Source: Methanobacteriota archaeon (GTDB lineage Archaea; Thermoplasmatota; Poseidoniia; Poseidoniales; Poseidoniaceae). Taken from it: a DNA stretch of 8,542 nt. Position numbers and translations under genes: made by a program. Every line of letters starts with the position of its first letter. Position 1 is the stretch's first letter. The notes beneath the pieces were generated by a model. The model was not told where the DNA came from. It saw only the letters and a list, made by a program, of their open reading frames with translations, and did no database searches. Positions 1-6,079 of this stretch are shown here, one piece after another. Location: positions 1-8,542 of the forward strand of contig NZXL01000002.1 in assembly GCA_002697705.1 (NCBI GenBank), in the 5' to 3' direction.

Positions 1-2213
1 GATAAATCTTGCTTTGGTTTATCTGAAGATTTAGGCTTCTTTTTCTCTGTTTTAGAATCTTGATCTTGTCGAGAATTTATTATCCTAATAACTAAAATAA
101 CCGCCGCTGCCAATGCAATACCACCTAATATTCCGGGAATGAAGTCAGAAACTTCTGAAGATTCTTCTTCGGTTTGGGTCACCGAAGAAATGAATATCTC
201 ATCTGTAGTAAGAACTTGACGAGAAACCTCCCAAGTAACAACAAGAGATACTTCCTCTCCTGTTGGCCATTCTTGTAAATTAAATTGTTCTGTTTTGGTG
301 GTTTGAGAGCCTAATGGTTCAACGACTCTTTCGCCGATTAATACCCCCGAACTTGTCATAAGGATCAAGTTACCTTGGGCTCCTGAAATCATGCCAGAAT
401 TTTCGAGATTGATTTTTACAGAGGCTGATTCTCCAGCCACAGGCCGATTAGGAGTGGTTTGTGGGTCAAAAGAAATTGAATAAATCGGCCTCTCTTGTGG
501 AGTGTTAACGCTCAGAGAGGTAAAACCAAATCCTGCCACCCAGTTATCTTCATTAGCTCTAACAATTACCTTATCAGCATCTATGAAACCTAAATCGAGA
601 GTCCCTTCTGTAAGACCAGGGCTAAGTGACATAATAGTATCCAAAAGGTATGATTCTTGAAGTGAATCAATATATCCAAGCCTCACTCTAACATCACGTT
701 GTACTCCATCTGAAAGATTTACCCCCCAATCAAAAGACAACCCGTTCTGTTCATCCCAAGAAACTCTTGGAATCGAAATTTCCACTGTTTGCCTTTCCGC
801 TATAGAGATATTCAAATCACCAAACAAACCTGGATCAATAGAACCATCAGTAGATTGTAAACTCCAATTTAGCATTTGTAGCCCACTGTCCATCATAGGA
901 ACATCAACAAAAATCTCTCCAGCTTCATCAACTCCTAATTGAATCGAATCTCCGGCATAAGTAATTCCTGCAACTTCACATACAATCTTGACATTACCAG
1001 ATTTGCTGCCATGATTTCGAACAAGTATCGATAATCTAACATCATCTCCTTCATGCCATGGACCCATGAGTTTAGCAGGAACACTTCCACCTGCAGTTTC
1101 AAATTCAGCAGATTCAACCATCAAAGTGAGATTAGCTTCAGACTGAGAGGTGTGAGAAATTCTATCGTTGGAAACCTCACAAGAAAGTTGACCAGGCCTT
1201 GCACTTGTAGACACTGAGATATTTACTTCTGAATTTGAATCAAGAATCAAACTATCATTTACAATTAGAAATTGGTCGAATTCACAAGATATATTTCCGT
1301 CAAACCCTACTTCACCAGAATTCGAAACCCTAAGATTCCACGTCATTGTTTCTCCTGCAATAATTTCAGCGGTTACTTCCTCTAAAAGTAAAGAAATTAT
1401 TGGCAATGGTGGCGGATTGATTGATGAGATGAAATTTGCACTCTCATCAGATGTATCTCCATCGCCTGAATTGTTTAACCAGATATGAATGCTTATTTGA
1501 CCTTCATTCATCATTATAGTTGAATTGAAAAAATAGATGCTGGTTTGCATTGCATCTACAGAAAATAATTGTGAAGTAGTATTCTCAAAGCCACTAGAAT
1601 CGCTTAAATTTACGGTCACAAAACCACTCCAATCAAAATCTCCATCATTTATGACAGGGATTTGTAGTTGAATATAATCTCCATCATTGACTGATAGATT
1701 GCCCGTGTTTTGACCAAGAGAATCAATTCCTTCAATAATAATTGAATCACTCTGGCCAACTGAAATATTCAAAGGATTTAACCTCTGCAAAGTTCTTTGA
1801 AAAGAAGAAACATGTGTTGGACTTGATGATGCAACATCTCCACTCATGGAAACTAAAATAACAACATATCCAAATGGAATCTCGGAGAAATTATGTGAAA
1901 CTTGGATTGATTCACTGGCACTCAACGAATAGTTTTGAATCGTAGTTGATATTACCACTCCTGAAATAGTTTCCATGACAAAAGAAACGTTGACAAAAGA
2001 GGTCGGCTCGCTTGGAGTGCCAATAATCTCAATATCAAATTCTAACTGATAATTAGATTGCTCAATTTTATCGAAATCTGTCAATGAAATGGTATTAGCA
2101 TCAATAGAAATGCCATCGGAACTTGCAGAGACAAATGGCACATATGAAGGACATATCAGCAAAATAATCACCAACATGTAGCAGAGCCTAGACCCCCTAT
2201 CAATTACGCCCAC
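1..2213 (-). CDS. Secreted, membrane-anchored CARDB/Ig-like repeat protein (C-terminus cut by window edge)
   Basis: The frame is open without a stop for about 737 codons from a GTG at 2213 to the window edge, so the gene is partial. The GTG start gives an N-terminus with two arginines (VIDRGSR) before a hydrophobic stretch (LCYMLVIILLI) and an Ala-Ser cleavage-like site, a good Sec signal peptide. The alternative ATG at 2177 lacks the charged n-region but has a TATA-like element about 25 bases upstream, so the start is uncertain. The body is rich in Ser, Asn, Thr and acidic residues. It repeats CARDB-type signatures: VINDGD near residue 187, LNNSGDGD near 243, VSNSGEVG near 295, VRNHGSKSG near 397 and LENSGMISG near 603. 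A single membrane helix at about 691-713 (IPGILGGIALAAAVILVI) is followed by a Lys-rich, presumably cytoplasmic tail. It probably displays a stack of beta-sandwich domains outside the cell; ligand or partner is unknown. It is divergent from the coiled-coil/nucleotidyltransferase operon. Confidence 0.8.
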   Translation of the reverse strand, partial: MGVIDRGSRLCYMLVIILLICPSYVPFVSASSDGISIDANTISLTDFDKIEQSNYQLEFDIEIIGTPSEPTSFVNVSFVMETISGVVISTTIQNYSLSASESIQVSHNFSEIPFGYVVILVSMSGDVASSSPTHVSSFQRTLQRLNPLNISVGQSDSIIIEGIDSLGQNTGNLSVNDGDYIQLQIPVINDGDFDWSGFVTVNLSDSSGFENTTSQLFSVDAMQTSIYFFNSTIMMNEGQISIHIWLNNSGDGDTSDESANFISSINPPPLPIISLLLEEVTAEIIAGETMTWNLRVSNSGEVGFDGNISCEFDQFLIVNDSLILDSNSEVNISVSTSARPGQLSCEVSNDRISHTSQSEANLTLMVESAEFETAGGSVPAKLMGPWHEGDDVRLSILVRNHGSKSGNVKIVCEVAGITYAGDSIQLGVDEAGEIFVDVPMMDSGLQMLNWSLQSTDGSIDPGLFGDLNISIAERQTVEISIPRVSWDEQNGLSFDWGVNLSDGVQRDVRVRLGYIDSLQESYLLDTIMSLSPGLTEGTLDLGFIDADKVIVRANEDNWVAGFGFTSLSVNTPQERPIYSISFDPQTTPNRPVAGESASVKINLENSGMISGAQGNLILMTSSGVLIGERVVEPLGSQTTKTEQFNLQEWPTGEEVSLVVTWEVSRQVLTTDEIFISSVTQTEEESSEVSDFIPGILGGIALAAAVILVIRIINSRQDQDSKTEKKKPKSSDKPKQDL

Positions 2214-2235
2214 ATGTGTCCTAAGATTAGGGGGT
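2192..2235. promoter_or_regulatory. Inverted repeat in the divergent promoter region
   Basis: The arms ACCCCCTA (2192-2199) and TAGGGGGT (2228-2235) are perfect 8-bp complements separated by 28 bp. Nearly concentric with them is the palindrome CACATGTG at 2211-2218. The element sits between the divergent membrane-anchored protein gene and the coiled-coil operon, and overlaps the alternative starts of the minus-strand gene. It could be an operator for a dimeric regulator controlling both directions, or a stem-loop in the 5' end of one transcript. The symmetry is seen directly; the function is inferred. Confidence 0.4.
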
Positions 2236-2271
2236 TATTCACCTTCTCGCCCAAAAGGACTCCTGCGCCAT

Positions 2272-2281
2272 GTTTATTGAA
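2272..2281 (+). promoter_or_regulatory. TATA-like box for the coiled-coil/nucleotidyltransferase operon
   Basis: The AT-rich element TGTTTATTGA lies about 23-32 bases before the ATG at 2304, the distance expected for a TATA box driving a leaderless archaeal mRNA. No Shine-Dalgarno sequence precedes this ATG, which fits leaderless initiation. The match is weak, so this is only a candidate. Confidence 0.35.
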
Positions 2282-2303
2282 GGTTGAAAACTGGCCCGGA
2301 TGT

Positions 2304-3056
2304 ATGACTCCACGAGACTTGCTCGCAGTTTCGCCAGAATTCTTGGCGAAAGCGATTCTGCATCGTCGTGAAAAGATCGTGGATTCATTGCCTTCGCAAA
2401 TGGCAAAACGCCAAGATGAAAGGCAAATTGCTGCTAATCTAGCTAAGGATTCTAGAGCCAAAAGAGATGATTTAATTTCTAAAGTATCAAACCTCAAAAA
2501 AGAGCGTGATGAAGCACAAACTTCTGCAAATCAAATTATTGCTAAATTAAAAATTCTTTCCGATGCTAATTCTACCAACCAATTCACCAAACTTATTGAA
2601 ATAGAAAAACTAGATGATGAATCTGACAAAGATTCTTTACTAAATATCGAAAATTTGCAAACAGAAATTGATGAGCATAAAAATTGGGCATCTAAAAATG
2701 TCGAATCAAAAGAAATTTCTGATGATTTAGATGAAATGAGGAAAAATGCCAAAAAATTACTCGAAGCAGGTAAAAAAGCCCATATTGCGTTGATGGAACT
2801 CTCAAAAGAGAATAATAAAGTACAGAGTATCTGGCTTGAAAATGAATCTCATCGAAGAAGATGTGAATCGCGCTATACAAAATTAGCACGCTGTAAAAAA
2901 GAGAGTGATTCTGCCATTGAATTTTGGAGTGCTGAATTAACCGGAGATTTTAGTGAATTATTATTGGACTCCAAGAGAGTCTCACAAGGAGGCCTGTCTA
3001 GTCGTTCTTTGATGAAACAAAATTCAGGCAATAAGAAATCAAGGAGGAAGAATTGA
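2304..3056 (+). CDS. Coiled-coil protein, divergent COG1340-like
   Basis: A 250-residue, highly charged, almost entirely helical protein with no recognised catalytic motif. The open frame extends upstream to an ATG at 2214, but the extra 30 residues look non-coding and overlap the divergent promoter. The ATG at 2304 has a TATA-like element at the right distance and is preferred. Residues ~30-85 and ~105-200 form heptad-like coiled coils. Residues 159-168 (AHIALMELSK) and the end (SQGGLSSRSLMKQN, 227-240, then a Lys/Arg tail) resemble the corresponding parts of the COG1340-type protein at 6080-6994 and of the downstream nucleotidyltransferase, suggesting distant paralogy. The stop overlaps the next start (TGATG), so the two genes are probably translationally coupled and the products may bind each other. 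The precise function is unknown. A structural or RNA-binding partner of the nucleotidyltransferase is the simplest inference. Confidence 0.8.
   Translation: MTPRDLLAVSPEFLAKAILHRREKIVDSLPSQMAKRQDERQIAANLAKDSRAKRDDLISKVSNLKKERDEAQTSANQIIAKLKILSDANSTNQFTKLIEIEKLDDESDKDSLLNIENLQTEIDEHKNWASKNVESKEISDDLDEMRKNAKKLLEAGKKAHIALMELSKENNKVQSIWLENESHRRRCESRYTKLARCKKESDSAIEFWSAELTGDFSELLLDSKRVSQGGLSSRSLMKQNSGNKKSRRKN
3042..3047 (+). promoter_or_regulatory. Strong Shine-Dalgarno that sets the nucleotidyltransferase start
   Basis: AGGAGG lies inside the last codons of the upstream coiled-coil gene, 8 bases before the ATG at 3056. A TTG at 3053 is in frame immediately before that ATG, but the spacing favours the ATG. 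The start shares its A with the upstream TGA stop (TGATG), so re-initiation or coupled translation is likely. Confidence 0.75.
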
Positions 3057-5125
3057 TGTCAAAAACTTGTCAAGAAACCGGTTTTACCGCATCTCAACAA
3101 GCCAAGTGGCCTCTAACACATTCATCACTTACGAATAGTTTGGAAAAATCCCAAGTTATTCCTGATTCAGTAAATGAACAGTTATCAAAGGACATACTAG
3201 AATTGACCTCAGAACAAGAAATTTCTAAAAAACTATCTGAGCGCAGAGATGGTATAATAAATCATCTTAAGAGGCGTTTTGATTCTAAATTCCGAGGCTC
3301 AAAATTAACAACTTTTGGGTCTTCCGAATCTGGCCTAGGATTGAAAAATGGAGATGTTGATTTATGCCTAGAGTTTAATGGTGAAAAACCAAAGAAGGTT
3401 TTGAATAAAATTGCACGAATGTTACGTGATGATGGAATGGAAGACGTAACTTTGATTTCTCATGCCAAAGTTCCAATTGTAAAATTTATTGACCAAAGAA
3501 GTAAAATCCCGATTGATATTTCAATCAATAACAGTCTAGCCATATACAATACTAAATTACTCAGATCATACAATGACTGTGACTCAAGAGTTCGTCCATT
3601 TATTCTAGCTATCAAACATTGGGCATTACACAGAGGGATATGTAATGCTGCTTTCGGAACATTCTCATCATATGCATGGACATTTATAGCATTACAATCA
3701 TTACAAACCACTAACCCTCCAGTAGTGCCAAATATTCAGAAACACGGTAAACGCTCGATGAAAATCATAGAAGGGACAGAGTATGACCTAACAATGAGTG
3801 AAGAACCAAAGAAATTACTTAAGGAAAATAATTCGCAAAGTGTTGGAGAACTTTTGTCAAATTTCTTTGAATCATTTGCTTTGAATTGGCCATGGGATGA
3901 AAATGTTTTATCCATACGTTCTGGTGAAAATATCTCTCGCTCGAGTAAAAAATGGGAACAACAAAAACCATCTATAATTGAAGCTGTAATCGATGATAAG
4001 AACGTGAGACTTGGTAAACACAGCCTTCCTGTTGAAGATCCATTTGACACCATGCATGACCTTAGTCGAGTTTTAAGACCAGAAGGTGCAATGGATATTC
4101 GTGAAGAATTTTTACGTGCCTTCAAAATACTAACTGAGGGTGGAGATTGGAAAAAACTTACCGAAACTAAATTCCCAGAATTAGTAAATGATTCCGCAAA
4201 TACTGACTTGTTTGAAGACTTAAGAATTATGCCTGCTCAAGATGTCAAAGACATGTTGGAGGATTTACAAAGTGAATTATCAGTTCTGGAATCCGAAATT
4301 GAAATTAGAAATAATGAAAGGAAAAATGCAATTGAAATGTCTAAGGCATTACGCAAGAATGCAGAGTTGCAAAGAGAAGAAAATAAAATTGCTAATACAC
4401 TCAAACCTCGTAGGGCGAAAATTGAACAGGTAAAGAAACAAAGAGATGAAGTAAATAATAACTACATTCCTGTTCACTGGATTGAAAACGAATTGTCTAA
4501 AGTCTTCAAGCGCTTAACAGAAGACGTTGACTTGATGCGAACCCCTTCATTGCAAAAAGAAATAGAATTATTCTCTTGGTTCTTCGAATTACAAAGCATG
4601 CATGAACACTCTAAGAAAACTCGAGAGTTTCATAATGAATTTAAGAAATTATTACGTGAGCAAAAGAATGCCCTGTTTGAATTGGAGAATGTAAAAGAAA
4701 GTGGAACTGAAGTCAATTTATTTGGAGATTTTGCTAACTTTGATGACTTAGCTCACAAATTACTTCTTGAGATGAACCCTATGCATACTGAGAAAAGAAA
4801 ATTGAAGCGAGAGATTGGTCGTCTTGAAGCTTGGATTCGAATCTCCAGTAAGAAAGGTGGCCAAAAAACCCGTCATAATAATCGTTCAAATAAGAAGAAT
4901 TACTCTAAAAGAAGAAATAATGTTAATGTCGCTGAAGTGAAATCTAGAGCCGCGTCTGGGGGAGCACTATCACTTTCAGACCTTGATACTCTGCTAAATA
5001 GCGGAGGGATTTCTTCCATTTCTAATGGACAACAAAATGGCACAAGTAAGAAAAAGAAAAAATCTAAGAAAAAGAATTTTTCACCACACCGTGGAAATCG
5101 AGGGCGCTCCAAAAAAGGAATGTGA
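3056..5125 (+). CDS. Cid1/TUTase-type terminal nucleotidyltransferase fused to a coiled-coil C-terminal half
   Basis: A 689-residue protein. Residues ~50-160 are a polymerase-beta-type nucleotidyltransferase core: FGSSESGL at 87-94, aspartates D100 and D102 (GDVDLCLEF), and the third aspartate D154 in PIDISINN. Residues 160-230 carry the family's NTKLLRSY, IKHWA, GTFSSY (201-206) and PPVVPNIQ motifs. Residues ~262-360 are a PAP/25A-associated domain (VGELLSNFF, VLSIRSG, VEDPFDTMHDLSRVL). These match eukaryotic Cid1, TUT4/7 and Trf4-like enzymes, which add U or A to RNA 3' ends. H334 sits where Cid1 has the histidine that favours UTP. Residues ~395-600 are coiled coil with an AHKLL helix at 566-570, then a basic stretch (599-620), the motif SGGALSLSDLDTLL (634-647) and a Lys/Arg-rich tail (664-689) suited to RNA binding. 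All catalytic residues are present, so it is probably active; UTP versus ATP use is inferred. It is the middle gene of a tight operon. Confidence 0.9.
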   Translation: MSKTCQETGFTASQQAKWPLTHSSLTNSLEKSQVIPDSVNEQLSKDILELTSEQEISKKLSERRDGIINHLKRRFDSKFRGSKLTTFGSSESGLGLKNGDVDLCLEFNGEKPKKVLNKIARMLRDDGMEDVTLISHAKVPIVKFIDQRSKIPIDISINNSLAIYNTKLLRSYNDCDSRVRPFILAIKHWALHRGICNAAFGTFSSYAWTFIALQSLQTTNPPVVPNIQKHGKRSMKIIEGTEYDLTMSEEPKKLLKENNSQSVGELLSNFFESFALNWPWDENVLSIRSGENISRSSKKWEQQKPSIIEAVIDDKNVRLGKHSLPVEDPFDTMHDLSRVLRPEGAMDIREEFLRAFKILTEGGDWKKLTETKFPELVNDSANTDLFEDLRIMPAQDVKDMLEDLQSELSVLESEIEIRNNERKNAIEMSKALRKNAELQREENKIANTLKPRRAKIEQVKKQRDEVNNNYIPVHWIENELSKVFKRLTEDVDLMRTPSLQKEIELFSWFFELQSMHEHSKKTREFHNEFKKLLREQKNALFELENVKESGTEVNLFGDFANFDDLAHKLLLEMNPMHTEKRKLKREIGRLEAWIRISSKKGGQKTRHNNRSNKKNYSKRRNNVNVAEVKSRAASGGALSLSDLDTLLNSGGISSISNGQQNGTSKKKKKSKKKNFSPHRGNRGRSKKGM

Positions 5126-5134
5126 GGCCTTAAA

Positions 5135-5611
5135 ATGACTGACATCCAATGGGTGTATGGACTTAAACCCGAATCTATGACTTTGCAATGGCGTCAAAGG
5201 ATAATTGATCTATTCCTATCTGAAACTCAAGAAGTCTACCAGGATTCTTCATTAATCAATCTAGCAATCCCAGAGTGGGATGGTAATTTGATGCTAATAG
5301 ATAGGTCCACTTATCCAAAAGCCTCTTCTCTAAAAGGCATATTATGGTGTAAGCCATTCATGGAAGATTCTGTAAGGGTATTAGCATTTGTCATAGACAA
5401 AACATTTCAATCGAAGGGATATGGTGGTAATGCTTGGAAATTCATGACTGGAAAAATGAAAAATCAAGGTAAAAAACATGTTCAATTAGAAGTAAAATGT
5501 TCAAATATCGATGCTCAAAATTTCTATAGAGTAAGGGGCATGGAAATAATTAGACGTATTGATTTGTATTACAAGACCGAACATGGATACATGATGAGGG
5601 GCGATTTATAG
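5135..5611 (+). CDS. GNAT-family N-acetyltransferase
   Basis: A 158-residue single-domain protein of normal GNAT length. Residues 82-101 contain the motif A strand and acetyl-CoA pyrophosphate loop (VIDKTFQSKGYGG, matching Q-x-x-G-x-G). Residues 118-136 hold motif B, with LEVKCSNIDAQNFYRVRGM resembling the RimI-type pattern in which an asparagine and an aromatic line the active site. It should transfer an acetyl group from acetyl-CoA to an amine. The substrate cannot be read from sequence: RimI-like protein N-termini, a lysine or a small amine are all possible. It starts 9 bases after the nucleotidyltransferase stop, with a short GAGG at 5124-5127 as a possible ribosome binding site. It is almost certainly the last gene of that operon; a functional link to RNA tailing is possible but unproven. 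Confidence 0.85.
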   Translation: MTDIQWVYGLKPESMTLQWRQRIIDLFLSETQEVYQDSSLINLAIPEWDGNLMLIDRSTYPKASSLKGILWCKPFMEDSVRVLAFVIDKTFQSKGYGGNAWKFMTGKMKNQGKKHVQLEVKCSNIDAQNFYRVRGMEIIRRIDLYYKTEHGYMMRGDL

Positions 5612-5669
5612 GCAGATTGATCAAAAAAGTATGTCAAAGGTTATGCCCTTCCTCTAACAAGATGAATAT

Positions 5670-5999
5670 ATGGAGGAGTTCATAGTATCTGACTTGACTA
5701 GAGTAAGTGGAATAATAAATGCCGCACTAGTTGATAAGGAAGGTTTTCTTTTATTTGAGGCAAAAGAGAATCTTGAACAATCTAAACAAATTTCCAAAAT
5801 CGCGGACTTGATTAGAACTAAAGATAAGTTCTCTCGTATCACGGTCACTAGTGAAAAGGCAATATTGATTGTCGAACAGTTAGATGTTGGTCACCGCCTC
5901 GTTACTTGGTGTGAGCATTCATGTAATTTAGGAATGATTAGAAAAAGTCTAGAAAACGCAACACAGCGACTCAATGAATATCTAATTAATACGATTTAG
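5670..5999 (+). CDS. Roadblock/LC7 domain protein
   Basis: A 109-residue single-domain protein with the Roadblock/LC7 layout. An N-terminal helix (SDLTRVSGIINAAL) is followed by a strand-turn-strand (ALVDKEGFLLFEA, the family's 'vvDxdGlll' signature, residues 18-30). A middle helix (QISKIADLIR) follows, then beta strands (SRITVTSEKAILIVEQL; HRLVTWCEHSCNLGMI) and a final helix (RKSLENATQRLNEYL). Archaeal members are often MglB-like partners or regulators of small Ras-like GTPases, but no GTPase gene lies in this window, so its partner is unknown. It begins 58 bases after the GNAT stop without a clear Shine-Dalgarno, so it may have its own leaderless transcript. The stop codon lies in an inverted repeat. 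Confidence 0.75.
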   Translation: MEEFIVSDLTRVSGIINAALVDKEGFLLFEAKENLEQSKQISKIADLIRTKDKFSRITVTSEKAILIVEQLDVGHRLVTWCEHSCNLGMIRKSLENATQRLNEYLINTI

Positions 6000-6029
6000 A
6001 TAGACTTTTACTAACATAATTATCTAAAT
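5994..6029 (+). repeat. Inverted repeat / potential hairpin spanning the Roadblock gene stop
   Basis: ATTTAGATA (5994-6002) and TATCTAAAT (6021-6029) are perfect 9-base complements with an 18-base loop containing a TTTT run. The TAG stop codon lies in the left arm. It could be a 3'-end stem-loop affecting mRNA stability or termination, or a site near the promoter of the next gene. It is AT-rich and could have arisen by chance. Confidence 0.4.
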
Positions 6030-6079
6030 GTCAATATCAAGCATTAAATGGGGGATATTGGTCGCACAGTCAGCGTAAG

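Noticed and set aside
2204..2497. A 97-codon minus-strand open frame over the start of the coiled-coil gene.
   Set aside because: It is antisense to a gene with clear coding character, and its product shows no domain or promoter.
2304..2560. The N-terminus of the first coiled-coil protein resembles the tRNA-binding arm of seryl-tRNA synthetase.
   Set aside because: The similarity is limited to a helix followed by charged heptads. There is no synthetase catalytic domain, and the C-terminal features fit COG1340-like proteins better.
3736..4125. A 129-codon minus-strand open frame inside the nucleotidyltransferase gene.
   Set aside because: It is a shadow of a strongly supported gene, opposite the conserved PAP-associated domain.
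3056..4135. The nucleotidyltransferase as a CCA-adding enzyme, a CD-NTase of an antiphage system, or a MNT-type toxin-antitoxin protein.
   Set aside because: The PAP-associated domain and the GTFSSY and PPVVPNIQ motifs are specific to Cid1/Trf4-type enzymes. No effector, HEPN or defence gene lies beside it.
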